A DNA stretch of 64,000 nucleotides from Thermococcus alcaliphilus (GCF_024054535.1 NZ_JAMXLV010000021.1:124001-188000), one strand, 5' to 3'. Positions 17,108-25,544 are shown, counted from the first letter of the stretch. The notes: generated from the sequence alone by a model not told the origin. Numbers and translations are program-made.

Positions 17108-18151
17108 CTATTCTAAGACTCTCCTTAAGGCGTTCCACTCCTTCTCGTCCCAAGCATTCTTGTCCGCAACAACTATAAGAGCTCCATTGTTGGAAACCAC
17201 GTAGTCTCTAACTGCGCTCAGCATCTTTGCTATTGAAGGGAATTCATTGTACAACCTTAAGAACTCCAAGCCTTCTATCAACACTATTCCCCTAAGATTG
17301 CTCCTTTTCATCTCGAAGATGTACCTATTGACCATGTCGGTTATCTTGTACAGATCGGTGGGGTAGATTCCATTTGGCCTTTCTATAGTGGTGAAGATGA
17401 AGGAATTCCACTTTTCAGATGGCCTTAAGCTCCGCAGAAAAGCAAGAACTGGATAATCTTTCAACTGTGTTTTAATTTGTTTAAACCCTTCTGGTGGAAT
17501 AATAAGAACTCCTTCAAGCTCCGGAAATTCTGCAACTCTTATATCCTCATTTTTGATGAAACGCGGGCTGGAAACTATTTTGTAATAAAAGTAGAACAAA
17601 CTTGCACCAACTGCTAAAGCGACTATCTGTCCTACACTCCACAATTGGGGAATCTTAGTCTTAGAAAATAAAGGATAAATTGCAGAGGCAACACCTGAAA
17701 TCATGAGGGCAATTCCCAATCCCTTTCCATCTCTGCCGTAATATGGGGAGAGAGTTTCAATCGCTATGGCACCAAGTATCACCGTCAAAAGTCCTCCAAA
17801 TATATACCCATCTTCAGGGTTTCTTTCAATAATGCTCTCCCCTATGCCAAAAAGAGCTATAACAAGGGGCTGAACTATAACGCCTGCCTTGGGAATTGGA
17901 ACGTTAGCCTCTTCCTTAAGCATAGAAAAGAGACCAAGGGTAAAGAGGGCAAAAGCTAAAGAGACTAAAGCGTTTTCGATCTTTATATTAATAAGCCCGA
18001 AGGTTGCCGTTGGAATTGCAGAAATCCACGAAAGTGCGAAGAATAGGGCAGACTTCCGTCTACTTTTGTAATAGGCATACAAAAACAGTAAAACTGCTCC
18101 GATCCTTATTATAAATGCCCCTATAATACTTACTTCAAGTGGATGTATCAT
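17108..18151 (-). CDS. membrane protein with C-terminal DUF835 domain
   Basis: A 347-residue protein. The first ~185 residues contain about six hydrophobic helices (for example VSIIGAFIIRIGAVLLFLYAY and LGIALMISGVASAIYPLF). The rest is soluble and matches DUF835, a domain nearly confined to archaea, especially Thermococcales: GVLIIPPEGF, SNLRGIVLIEGLEFLRLYNEF, and VVSNNGALIVVADKNAWDEKEWNALRRVLE. DUF835 looks like a degenerate nucleotide-binding fold of unknown role. The topology places the soluble domain probably on the cytoplasmic side. Its promoter region holds a near-copy of the MFS operator. A second DUF835 protein is at 29132-30079. Confidence 0.8.
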   Translation of the reverse strand: MIHPLEVSIIGAFIIRIGAVLLFLYAYYKSRRKSALFFALSWISAIPTATFGLINIKIENALVSLAFALFTLGLFSMLKEEANVPIPKAGVIVQPLVIALFGIGESIIERNPEDGYIFGGLLTVILGAIAIETLSPYYGRDGKGLGIALMISGVASAIYPLFSKTKIPQLWSVGQIVALAVGASLFYFYYKIVSSPRFIKNEDIRVAEFPELEGVLIIPPEGFKQIKTQLKDYPVLAFLRSLRPSEKWNSFIFTTIERPNGIYPTDLYKITDMVNRYIFEMKRSNLRGIVLIEGLEFLRLYNEFPSIAKMLSAVRDYVVSNNGALIVVADKNAWDEKEWNALRRVLE

Positions 18152-18164
18152 GGGGCTCCCAAAT

Positions 18165-18182
18165 ACCGAATAAATGTTCGAT
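18165..18182. promoter_or_regulatory. operator-like site matching the MFS palindrome
   Basis: ACCGAATAAATGTTCGAT matches 16 of 18 positions of the palindrome at 11521-11538 read on the opposite strand (ACCGAACAAATGTTCGGT). It lies between a TATA-like CTTATAAT (complement of about 18185-18192) and the start codon of the DUF835 membrane gene at 18151, the same promoter position as at the MFS gene. Confidence 0.6.
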
Positions 18183-18203
18183 GATTATAAGGTTTTCCGT
18201 TTT

Positions 18204-18262
18204 GTCTCAGATGTGATGGCCCTCATCACCCTTCAGTGCCGGGCCTCGACCATCATCGACGT
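18204..18262 (-). ncRNA. C/D box guide RNA
   Basis: On the minus strand the boxes are: C TCGATGA (18253-18259), a 16-base guide (18237-18252), D' CTGA (18233-18236), a 3-base spacer, C' GTGATGA (18223-18229), a 12-base guide (18211-18222) and D CTGA (18207-18210). Box sequences and the 12-base C'-D spacing match archaeal 2'-O-methylation guide RNAs bound by L7Ae, Nop5 and fibrillarin. The target position would pair with the fifth guide base before each D or D' box; targets not identified. It lies between the DUF835 membrane gene and the ThiS/MoaD-like gene. Confidence 0.8.
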
Positions 18263-18340
18263 TTATATATCCTTCAGAAACTTAAAGAGTTTTTCGACAA
18301 AGTTAAAAACCCATGTAGGAATTCTTCTCCGGTGATGCTC

Positions 18341-18544
18341 ATGATCAAAGTGAGGGTAATCGGAAGAAAAATCGAGAGAGAGCTGGAGTATCAGAAGGGA
18401 ATGAAAGTCAAAGACGTCCTTAGGGCTGTTGGATTCAACACGGAAAGTGCAATAGCAAAGGTAAACGGAAAAGTTGCTTTAGAAGATGACCCAGTTAACG
18501 ACAACGACTATGTCGAAGTTATTCCAGTTGTCTCAGGAGGATAA
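18341..18544 (+). CDS. ThiS/MoaD-like sulfur carrier or ubiquitin-like protein
   Basis: A 67-residue beta-grasp protein: IKVRVIGRKIERELEYQKGMKVKDVLRAVGFNTESAIAKVNGKVALEDDPVNDNDYVEVIPVVSGG. The C-terminal Gly-Gly is the site that an E1-like enzyme adenylates and converts to thiocarboxylate. Roles in the family are molybdopterin, thiamine or tRNA thiolation and archaeal protein conjugation (SAMP); the sequence does not decide between them. The ATG at 18341 follows GGTGATG; the upstream frame is unlikely. TTTATATATCC at about 18262-18272 is the promoter. No E1-like partner gene is in this window. Confidence 0.85.
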   Translation: MIKVRVIGRKIERELEYQKGMKVKDVLRAVGFNTESAIAKVNGKVALEDDPVNDNDYVEVIPVVSGG

Positions 18545-18556
18545 AAAGAAGAAAGG

Positions 18557-19750
18557 TCATCCAAGCCTTTCTTTCATAAACTTCTCCAGGTTGTCCATGG
18601 CTTCTTCTAACACTGGCACCGGAGCTAAGAATATTGAACGGAAGTGCATTTCTCCGCCCTCGCCAAAGCCAGAGCCGTGGACAAAGAGCACATGGGCGTT
18701 GTGGAGGACATCAAGGACGAACTCCTTGTCGCTCTTCCATGGGCCTTCCTCAATCTTGGGGAATATGTAGAACGCCCCCTGTGGCTTCTGGGTGCTTATT
18801 CCTGGCATCTCATTAAGGCGCTTGTAGATGTAGTCCCTTCTCTCCTTCAGCTTTGCCATGTATTCCTCAAGGTAGTCCATTGGACCCCTAAGGCCAGCGA
18901 TTGCCGCTTTTTGAGCCGGGGTGTTTGGACAGAGCCTTATCCTTGCGAGCTTCCCTATTGCTTCTCTAACCTCAGCAAGCTTGTTCTCTGGGTCTACAAA
19001 GTACATATAGCCCAATCTCCATCCTGTTGCGAAGTAGACCTTTGAGAGACCGTTCATGACTATTACGGGCACGTCCTTAGTTAATGAACCCGGAGAAACG
19101 TGCTTTCCTTCATATGTCATGAGGTCATAAATCTCATCGCTTATTATTGGCAAGTCATACTCACCAGCAAGGTCTATTATCTCTTGAAGGGTCTTCTTTT
19201 CATAGAGGGCTCCAGTTGGATTGTTTGGATTTATAACGGCTATTGCTTTCGTTTTTTCTGTTATCTTTTTCCTCATGTCATCTACATCAGGCTGCCAGCC
19301 CTCTTCTTCAATTGTCCTGTAAGCCTTAGGAACACCACCGTAGAACTTCACAAGCCCAACGTATGGCGGATAGCTCGGCCCGGGGATTAGTATTTCCTCG
19401 CCCCCATCAATAAGTGCCCCAAAAATGAACTGCAATGCCTCGGTAACGGCAGCTGTAACTTGGACATCCTCTGAAGTAATATCCACACCGTTCTTTTTCT
19501 TTTCCCTCTCCACAATAGCCTCTCTAAGTTCCCTATCCCCCTCGCTGTCCCCGTAATAGTTGTGACCCTCCATTATTGCTTCGCAATAAGCTTTCTTCAT
19601 GTGCTCTGGGGGCTGAAAGTCAAACTTCACGGGATCACCGATGTTGAGCTTGATGATTTTTATTCCCTGCTTTTCAAGCTCCCTTGCAGGCAGAACAACG
19701 TCCCTAATGGCATACTCAATACTCATCGCTCTTTTTGACGCTTTAACCAT
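18557..19750 (-). CDS. alanine-type class I aminotransferase
   Basis: Pyridoxal-phosphate enzyme that probably interconverts alanine and pyruvate with glutamate/2-oxoglutarate, which in Thermococcales disposes of reductant as alanine. The 397-residue length matches Pyrococcus AlaAT. Motifs: GDPVKFDFQPPEHM, PSYPPYVGLVKFYGG, NPNNPTGALYEKKTL, SDEIYDLMTYEGKH and the Schiff-base lysine region NGLSKVYFATGWRLGYM around residue 245, with the C-terminal arginine in MHFRSIFLAP. The ATG at 19750 with AGGTGTTGTT upstream is chosen over frames 21 codons longer. Confidence 0.92.
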   Translation of the reverse strand: MVKASKRAMSIEYAIRDVVLPARELEKQGIKIIKLNIGDPVKFDFQPPEHMKKAYCEAIMEGHNYYGDSEGDRELREAIVEREKKKNGVDITSEDVQVTAAVTEALQFIFGALIDGGEEILIPGPSYPPYVGLVKFYGGVPKAYRTIEEEGWQPDVDDMRKKITEKTKAIAVINPNNPTGALYEKKTLQEIIDLAGEYDLPIISDEIYDLMTYEGKHVSPGSLTKDVPVIVMNGLSKVYFATGWRLGYMYFVDPENKLAEVREAIGKLARIRLCPNTPAQKAAIAGLRGPMDYLEEYMAKLKERRDYIYKRLNEMPGISTQKPQGAFYIFPKIEEGPWKSDKEFVLDVLHNAHVLFVHGSGFGEGGEMHFRSIFLAPVPVLEEAMDNLEKFMKERLG

Positions 19751-19836
19751 AACAACACCTCCGTATAAATCAGAGAAATGTTGTTTTACAAGCATAAAAA
19801 TTTTTCCTAGCATAAGGTTTCACGTTTTGGAGATAG

Positions 19837-19846
19837 CTTTAAAAGA
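19837..19846 (+). promoter_or_regulatory. TATA box of the C/D RNA at 19865
   Basis: GCTTTAAAAG is a TATA-like element 20-25 bases before the C/D box RNA 5' end, the spacing used by archaeal promoters. It suggests the RNA is transcribed on its own. Confidence 0.45.
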
Positions 19847-19864
19847 GAGAAAGCGTAGCTACTT

Positions 19865-19923
19865 CAGGCGATGACGATTAGCAAGCATGCTGAGGAGTGA
19901 TGACGTGAACACCCTCTGAGCCC
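19865..19923 (+). ncRNA. C/D box guide RNA
   Basis: All four boxes are clear: C GCGATGA (19868-19874), a 15-base guide (19875-19889), D' CTGA (19890-19893), spacer GGA, C' GTGATGA (19897-19903), a 12-base guide CGTGAACACCCT (19904-19915) and D CTGA (19916-19919). GGC and GCC flank C and D and may form a short terminal stem. It fills the 215-base gap between the aminotransferase and HypD genes. Expected to direct 2'-O-methylation of rRNA or tRNA; target not identified. Confidence 0.85.
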
Positions 19924-19965
19924 TTTTCTAACCCTAGGCAATATCGAAAATAAAAATTGCAAAAA

Positions 19966-21075
19966 TCAAAAGAGTGCCCCATACTTGTAGAATATCTGGC
20001 ACGTTCCCTCATAGGAAACCATGCATGGCCCAACCGGGTTTCTTGGAGTACACTTCTTTCCAAAGAGGGGACACTGTGTTGGCAACGCCAGTCCTCTAAG
20101 CACAGCCCCACATATGCATCCCTTCTCCAGATCGGGCAGCTCTGGAGGCTTTACCCTGTAAAATGTTCTTACTTCATAATCCTTATACTCTTTTTTGAGC
20201 TCCAACCCACTTTTTGGTATTACACCCAAAGCTCTCCACTTTGCATCAACGATATCAAAGAGAGCCTCTATCGTTCTTTGGGCCTCAACGTTGCCCTCGT
20301 ATTTCACAACCCTCGTGTACTGGTTTTCTATTTTTGCCTCTCCCTTTCTTATCATTCTCAAGAGCATGAATATTCCCATGAGAAAATCAACCGGCTCAAA
20401 TCCCGCAACTACCTGGGGAACTCCATATTCTTTTGTTATGTACTCCCATCCTTTCACGCCGATTATTGTCGAAACGTGTCCAGGGTCTATAAGCCCATCA
20501 AAAACCGTCCCTTGTTTAATCAACGCCTCAACTGCTGGAGGAGTTAAGCGGTGAACTGAGTATATTTTGAAGTTTTCTATTCCCTTCTCTATAACCTCCT
20601 TCAGTATGCCCGCAGCGGGAGCAGTTGTGGTTTCAAACCCCGGAGAAAAATGAACCACCAGCTTGTCCTTCTCTTTGAGTGCTATCTTATAGGAATCGTA
20701 AATCGAGTAAACAACTCTAACATCAAATCCCTCACTTTTCAGATCGGCAAAGCTTCCCACTGCTGTGGGGATTTTATACATGTCCCCAAAGGTCGTGAGG
20801 ATTATCTCCTCTCCCTCTTCTTTTGCTTTGCGCATTATCTCCATCATTGCCGCAATGTCCTCTGCAGGGGTTATGCAGACGGGACATCCAGGACCGCTCA
20901 TAACTTTAACGTTTTCGGGAAGAAGAGACCTTATTCCGCTCCTCGTCACGGTGTCTTCATGAGTACCACAAACGTGCATCAGCTTTACTTCCCTGCCTAT
21001 TTTCTCCGCCTCTCGTTTTATCCCTTGGAGGATCTTCTGAGCTAACTCTCTATCTTGAAAGATCGAAAGTTCCAT
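19966..21075 (-). CDS. hypD: hydrogenase maturation protein HypD
   Basis: Scaffold with HypC for building the Fe(CN)2CO centre of [NiFe] hydrogenases in the cytoplasm. Motifs: LMHVCGTHEDTVTRSGIRSLLP, MSGPGCPVCITPAEDI, VHFSPGFETTTAPAA, and a C-terminal cysteine set that holds a [4Fe-4S] cluster (GCICGAVLRGLALPTQCPLFGKKCTP and later GPCMVSYEGTC). The 369-residue length is normal. The ATG at 21075 has GGAGGAGTG upstream, and the HypC stop lies two bases before it, so the two are translationally linked. Other hyp genes are not in this window. Confidence 0.96.
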   Translation of the reverse strand: MELSIFQDRELAQKILQGIKREAEKIGREVKLMHVCGTHEDTVTRSGIRSLLPENVKVMSGPGCPVCITPAEDIAAMMEIMRKAKEEGEEIILTTFGDMYKIPTAVGSFADLKSEGFDVRVVYSIYDSYKIALKEKDKLVVHFSPGFETTTAPAAGILKEVIEKGIENFKIYSVHRLTPPAVEALIKQGTVFDGLIDPGHVSTIIGVKGWEYITKEYGVPQVVAGFEPVDFLMGIFMLLRMIRKGEAKIENQYTRVVKYEGNVEAQRTIEALFDIVDAKWRALGVIPKSGLELKKEYKDYEVRTFYRVKPPELPDLEKGCICGAVLRGLALPTQCPLFGKKCTPRNPVGPCMVSYEGTCQIFYKYGALF

Positions 21076-21077
21076 AT

Positions 21078-21302
21078 TCACTCCTCCACGAGTTTCATGA
21101 CCTCTTCCCAAGCTTTCAAACTCTCAAGGGCGGCTTTTTCATCCAATTTTTCAATGGCAAATCCCGTGTGAACTATAACGTAATCACCAACTTTAACGTC
21201 CTTCACAAAGTCTATGCGAGCTTCTCTCCTAACTCCGCCAAAATCAACTATTGCAACGTTATCCTTAATTTCAACTACCTTAGCGGGCATTGCTAAACAC
21301 AT
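21078..21302 (-). CDS. hypC: hydrogenase maturation chaperone HypC
   Basis: A 74-residue HypC/HupF protein beginning MCLAMPAKVVEI; after methionine removal Cys2 binds the iron precursor from HypD and the hydrogenase large subunit. The beta-barrel core AIVDFGGVRREARIDFVKDVKVGDYVIVHTGFAIEKLD is intact. The start at 21302 is fixed by the need for Cys2, and GTGAGGAAA lies upstream. First gene of a hypC-hypD operon. Confidence 0.95.
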   Translation of the reverse strand: MCLAMPAKVVEIKDNVAIVDFGGVRREARIDFVKDVKVGDYVIVHTGFAIEKLDEKAALESLKAWEEVMKLVEE

Positions 21303-21379
21303 TTTCCTCACCTAATCAAAACTACAGAAGGGAGTTTTTAATTCTTTTTTAAACCATAGGTTGTTCACAAAGTTGTGTA

Positions 21380-22261
21380 TCATAAGAGGCCTATCTCAAT
21401 CAAAGCCCGTTCTATGTCTTCTAGGGCCTTTTCATCAAGGGGCAAAGCTGGCATCCTTGGGTAACCCACTTCAAAGCCGAGCATCCTCATAGCCTCTTTT
21501 ATCGCACTTATCTGGTTGTATTTCTTGACGACAATTTCATTGAGGTAGTTTATCATGAGCTGGAGCTTTCTCGCCCTTTCGTACCTTTTCTCAAGAAATG
21601 CGTTGTAAAGTTCAACACAAAGTCTCGGAGCGACGTTTGCAACTGCCACGACAGCCCCATGTGCCCCCAGCATCCACGAAGGATACATAACATCCGCGGT
21701 TCCGGCTAGAATATTTATCTTATCTCCTACTCTTCTTACAAGCTCTGCTATTCTCCCTATTGACCCGCTTGAGTCCTTTATACCAACGATGTTGGAGTGC
21801 TCCTCCACAAGCTTCTCGACTACATCCAGATCTATGTTGATTGTGGTAAACTTTGGAACGTTGTAGAGCAAGATTGGAGCCTCTACCTCGTAGGCAATTC
21901 TGGAATAATGAGCGAAAAGCTCCCTCTCGTCAGGCTTGAAGTAGTACGGTGGGGCTATTAAGAGGGCATCCACCCCTATATCCCAAGCTTCTTTCGCAAG
22001 CCTTATAGTTTCCTTGGTAGAGTTCTCCGCAACGCCGGCTATAACCGGAACTGGAGACTCCTCCCGCACAATCTTAAGAACCCTAAGCTTCTCCTCAAAG
22101 CTCAAATAAGGGAACTCTCCATTGCTCCCCAAAGTTACTAAGCCGTTTAAACCAGCATCTGCAAAGTAGTGGACGAGATCACGCAGCATTTCTTCATTTA
22201 TTTCTTCTTCATCATCAAATGGGGTTATATGGGGGACAAAAACTCCTTCAAACATAGGCAT
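21380..22261 (-). CDS. DapA/NanA-family aldolase
   Basis: A TIM-barrel class I aldolase of the dihydrodipicolinate synthase / N-acetylneuraminate lyase superfamily. Visible: GVFVPHITPFDDE, TLGSNGEFPYLSFEEK, VPVIAGVAENSTKETI, the tyrosine in LLYNVPKFT near 135 and the Schiff-base lysine in VGIKDSSGS near 162. The substrate is not settled: lysine synthesis in Thermococcales is not of the standard DAP type, so a 2-keto-3-deoxy acid aldolase or a related hydro-lyase is as likely as DapA. The gene is divergent from the PfkB kinase, which could fit a sugar-acid pathway (inference). Confidence 0.85.
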   Translation of the reverse strand: MPMFEGVFVPHITPFDDEEEINEEMLRDLVHYFADAGLNGLVTLGSNGEFPYLSFEEKLRVLKIVREESPVPVIAGVAENSTKETIRLAKEAWDIGVDALLIAPPYYFKPDERELFAHYSRIAYEVEAPILLYNVPKFTTINIDLDVVEKLVEEHSNIVGIKDSSGSIGRIAELVRRVGDKINILAGTADVMYPSWMLGAHGAVVAVANVAPRLCVELYNAFLEKRYERARKLQLMINYLNEIVVKKYNQISAIKEAMRMLGFEVGYPRMPALPLDEKALEDIERALIEIGLL

Positions 22262-22307
22262 CAATTTAAAAAGGAGCTTTACCTAATTAAACCTTGCGGT
22301 GAGAGAA

Positions 22308-23162
22308 ATGAGATGTTTGGTGATTGGACATTTAACCCACGACATCATAGTAAAAGATGGAAGAAAAACCGAGAGAATCGGCGGCGGAGCATATTATTCA
22401 TCCCTTGCACTCTCAAAGTTCTGCGAAGTTGTTGTTTTGACTAAAATCGGAAAGGACTTTCCAATTGAGTGGCTTGAAGAGCTCGAATCTTACGGAATAT
22501 CAACGATAATAATTCCCTCTGAAAAAAGCACAACTTATGAACTCCTCTATCTAGACGAAGAGAACAGACAACTCAAGCTCCTCTCCAAGGCTGATTCCTT
22601 CACACTTGATGAAATCCCCCAAGAAAAGTTCGACATCATCTTGCTAAATCCCGTTGCAAATGAGATTCCTCCAAAGGCCTTAGAGCTCGTAAAAGCCAAG
22701 GAAGTTGCCGTGGATATTCAAGGGTTTATTAGAACCTTTAAAAATGGCAGGGTTGGGTTAAAAAAGATAAACGGAGAGTTTTTAAAAAATGCACATGTTG
22801 TCCATGCAGACGTCAATGAGTTCCAACACGTGAAAAACCTAAACCCGGATGATCTTGAGGTTCTTTTGGTCTCAAACGGTTCTGAAAGTGGAGTAGCTTA
22901 TCATAAGGGAGAGAAGTACATCTATTACCCCCTCAAAATAGATGCAAAGGAGCCCACAGGAGCTGGAGACGTTTTCCTCGCAAGCTTTGCATATTTCTAC
23001 AGGGAATGCCCCTTCATTCAAGCCCTAAAGAGAGCGAATGCCTTTACAGCAGCGTTTCTAGAGAGAAGAACCATCGACTTCCCCATTGCTGAAGCCATGG
23101 AAAAGGCTAAATTCGTAAAGGTAGAAAAATTAAACACCGATGAGGAAACGTCAGCACGCTGA
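22308..23162 (+). CDS. PfkB-family carbohydrate or nucleoside kinase
   Basis: A 284-residue ribokinase-family kinase: N-terminal [17 protein letters not shown] and [14 protein letters not shown] (substrate glycine pair), and the catalytic/anion-hole motif [17 protein letters not shown] near 230 with the base Asp in GAGD. Substrate unknown. The ATG at 22308 follows GGTGAGAGA. The 3' end is unusual: a candidate C/D box RNA overlaps the last codons, and its D' box contains the TGA stop codon. The divergent neighbour is a DapA-family aldolase. Confidence 0.88.
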   Translation: MRCLVIGHLTHDIIVKDGRKTERIGGGAYYSSLALSKFCEVVVLTKIGKDFPIEWLEELESYGISTIIIPSEKSTTYELLYLDEENRQLKLLSKADSFTLDEIPQEKFDIILLNPVANEIPPKALELVKAKEVAVDIQGFIRTFKNGRVGLKKINGEFLKNAHVVHADVNEFQHVKNLNPDDLEVLLVSNGSESGVAYHKGEKYIYYPLKIDAKEPTGAGDVFLASFAYFYRECPFIQALKRANAFTAAFLERRTIDFPIAEAMEKAKFVKVEKLNTDEETSAR

Positions 23163-23192
23163 GGGATGATGAAAAGGGACTTGACCGAGGTG
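23134..23192 (+). ncRNA. candidate C/D box RNA overlapping the PfkB gene end
   Basis: C-like CCGATGA (23137-23143), 15-base guide (23144-23158), D' CTGA (23159-23162, containing the PfkB TGA stop), 3-base spacer, C' ATGATGA (23166-23172), 12-base guide (23173-23184), then CCGA (23185-23188) where D is expected. The spacing is the same as in the RNAs at 19865 and 18204, but the D position deviates from CTGA, so this is a candidate only. The NUDIX gene starts at 23198. Confidence 0.5.
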
Positions 23193-23197
23193 ATTGT

Positions 23198-23731
23198 ATG
23201 GAGCGATACGTCCTCCTCCTAAAAGCCCCCAAGGGATACAACATAAATCCAATCAAGGAAGAGATAGAAAAGCTCATACAAACCAAATATCCAGAGGTTA
23301 AGGCCGAGCTTCATAGGTGCATAGGCTTAACTGTAGACCTCGTAATACTGCACAAAGACGGTATAGTGCTCATAAAGAGGCGCAATGAGCCGTATAAGGG
23401 CTACTGGGCACTGCCGGGAGGATTTGTAGAGTATGGGGAGAGAGTAGAAGATGCTGCCATAAGGGAAGCAAAGGAGGAAACCGGGCTGGATGTCGAGCTT
23501 TTAGAGCTTATAGGTGTTTACAGCGATCCGAACAGAGACCCGAGGGGGCATACAGTTACAATAGCGTTCTTAGCCAAAGGAAGGGGAAAGCTGAAAGGAG
23601 GAGACGATGCGAGTGAGGCAAGGGTCTTTAAGCTTGACGAGGTAAAAGATTTGAAACTCGCTTTTGATCACGGAAAGATTATAGAAGATGCGCTCCGCCT
23701 TTTGGGTGGTTATGATGATAGACAAAGTTGA
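23198..23731 (+). CDS. NUDIX hydrolase, ADP-ribose pyrophosphatase-like
   Basis: Cleaves a nucleoside diphosphate linked to another group. The NUDIX box is complete: [28 protein letters not shown] at about residues 71-98 (G-x5-E-x7-REUxEExGU), and [12 protein letters not shown] follows. About 40 residues precede the NUDIX fold and are not recognised ([22 protein letters not shown]). A proline-directed ADP-ribose specificity is not provable here. GAGGTGAT precedes the ATG. The MTH938-like gene overlaps its 3' end. Confidence 0.88.
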   Translation: MERYVLLLKAPKGYNINPIKEEIEKLIQTKYPEVKAELHRCIGLTVDLVILHKDGIVLIKRRNEPYKGYWALPGGFVEYGERVEDAAIREAKEETGLDVELLELIGVYSDPNRDPRGHTVTIAFLAKGRGKLKGGDDASEARVFKLDEVKDLKLAFDHGKIIEDALRLLGGYDDRQS

Positions 23732-24068
23732 GTTTGGGAGAATAAGCGTGAATAGAAAAGAATACTCTCACGACATCGTTATCTACCCCTCGGGAAAAGT
23801 TGAAAGGCGCAAAAAGTGGATCTCAAAAGAAAAACACGGGACAAGCCACAAGCTCGACCCAGAGGAGCTGAAGAAATACTTAAAAGAAGACTTCGAAGTT
23901 CTCGTCGTTGGAACGGGCATCTATGGGATGCTTTCACTCCTTCCAGAAAGCAGAAAGCTAATAGAGGGGAAAGAAGTAATCGAAAAGCCCACTCCTGAGG
24001 CGGCAAAAGTCTTCAACGAGCTCAGGAAGAAGAGAAAAACACTGGGGATATTCCACATCACCTGCTGA
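23712..24068 (+). CDS. MTH938-like domain protein
   Basis: A 118-residue protein of the Mth938/DUF498 fold: [84 protein letters not shown]. Family members share this core with NDUFAF3 proteins of mitochondria, and the archaeal role is unknown. The ATG at 23712 has GGGTGG upstream and lies inside the NUDIX frame, so the two overlap by 20 bases in one operon. It converges on the ABC exporter genes. Confidence 0.85.
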   Translation: MMIDKVEFGRISVNRKEYSHDIVIYPSGKVERRKKWISKEKHGTSHKLDPEELKKYLKEDFEVLVVGTGIYGMLSLLPESRKLIEGKEVIEKPTPEAAKVFNELRKKRKTLGIFHITC

Positions 24069-25536
24069 GCCTTCCAAGGAGGAATGCCAGAGTTAAAAAC
24101 GTCACAAGGGCTATCACTTCGCTCCCAATTACATTAAAGCTTACAAAAATCGGAAGGGCGATAATGCCAAAAACTATACCAACGATTATGAACATAAGGA
24201 TTATCTGCGGCCATCTAAGCTCGGGAATACCAATCTCTTCTCCCCTATATCTGAAAAAATAAAGCATCGTTATGGAAGACGCTATAAACGGAAGGAAAAG
24301 AGCATAGGGCAATAAAACAAAAGCTTCCGGGTTATAAAAGACGCCGAGAGTTACTAAGGAAAGCCCCAAGAAAGTCGGAATAAGAGTCATTGACATAACT
24401 TTTGCAATGACAAAGTCTCTCTTTTTTATGGGGAGAGTTCTGAGGAAGTCCAAATTTTTCCCCTCAGTCTTGAGAACTGCATCAGCACCCGGAACGGAAA
24501 ACAAACCAATCATAAAAAGCACGGATAAAAGGTCTTCTAGCCTTAATCTTCCACTTTGAAGTGCAGATACAAGTGTCGGAAAAATTACGTAGATGGGGAA
24601 GAGAAAAGCTACAAGCATCGCCGGTTTTCTAACGAATATCTTGAAATCTTTTAAAACCAAAGCTAAGATTTTGCCCCTTGGCGATGCCCTGAACTTTGAG
24701 ATGCCGCGCCTTTCCGAAACCACAGGGGGCTCGAGAATCTTTTTCCATACTCCTTTGAGGGTTAAATGATACACGAGTCCAAAGATACTCAAATAAGCAA
24801 GAAAAAGTGCCATACTTCGCAGAGGGTCAAAGATAGAGGAGACGACAAAAGGATACGCAATAAAGTACTTTTCCACTATTCCAGCAACCTGTTCAGAGTG
24901 CTCCCTTATGTAGTACTGAAGGTAGTTCATCATCATGAACATGCCTATAAAAATCAGAAACATCACAACCCTGGCAAAGCTCTTCAAAGAATGGCCCTTT
25001 CCTGCCCTTTGGTGTATCCTGAGAGAGAAAAAATTAACCAAGAGCAATCCAAGTGTGTGTCCTAAAAATAACCCTAGCAGCAGCCAGAGGACTGCAAGAA
25101 GCCCCGATAAAGGGTATTTCACCATAAGGAAGAGTGCACTTGGGAGGACTGTAGCTAAGGACGGCGAAATTTCAAGAAGCAAAAGACCGCTGAGATATCT
25201 GGAGCCCATTTTTATTGGGAGGAGCTTTAAAGGTTCAAACAACCCCACCGAAAGAACATAGGAGGTCTGCACTGCAGTAACGTACATCGCAAAGACAAAC
25301 GGTATCAACGCAAGGGACACCATTAGAGAAGAAAGAACCAGCTTCTCATTGGTAAAAGCAAAGGTAGACGCCATCAACAAGCCAAATGGAAGGAAACCAA
25401 GTACCTGAACTCCAATGCTCCTTTTAATGTTCATCGCATTTTTAATTGCCTTTTGGAACTGTCTCTCATCGTTTGCTATCAGAGGGTTTCTCTTTGCTAT
25501 CTGGTAATGAAGCTCGCGATAAAGGACTTCCAGCAT
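24058..25536 (-). CDS. ABC-2 type exporter permease
   Basis: A 492-residue integral membrane protein with about twelve hydrophobic helices (for example SIGVQVLGFLPFGLLMASTFAF and IILMFIIVGIVFGIIALPIFVSF) and cytoplasmic basic loops (FRASPRGKILALVLKDFKIFVRKPAML). It is the permease partner of the ATPase gene immediately upstream, eight bases away. The cargo is unknown; lipids, peptides or drugs are typical. It converges on the MTH938-like gene and overlaps it by 11 bases. Confidence 0.8.
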   Translation of the reverse strand: MLEVLYRELHYQIAKRNPLIANDERQFQKAIKNAMNIKRSIGVQVLGFLPFGLLMASTFAFTNEKLVLSSLMVSLALIPFVFAMYVTAVQTSYVLSVGLFEPLKLLPIKMGSRYLSGLLLLEISPSLATVLPSALFLMVKYPLSGLLAVLWLLLGLFLGHTLGLLLVNFFSLRIHQRAGKGHSLKSFARVVMFLIFIGMFMMMNYLQYYIREHSEQVAGIVEKYFIAYPFVVSSIFDPLRSMALFLAYLSIFGLVYHLTLKGVWKKILEPPVVSERRGISKFRASPRGKILALVLKDFKIFVRKPAMLVAFLFPIYVIFPTLVSALQSGRLRLEDLLSVLFMIGLFSVPGADAVLKTEGKNLDFLRTLPIKKRDFVIAKVMSMTLIPTFLGLSLVTLGVFYNPEAFVLLPYALFLPFIASSITMLYFFRYRGEEIGIPELRWPQIILMFIIVGIVFGIIALPIFVSFNVIGSEVIALVTFLTLAFLLGRLSR

Positions 25537-25544
25537 AAAACCAC

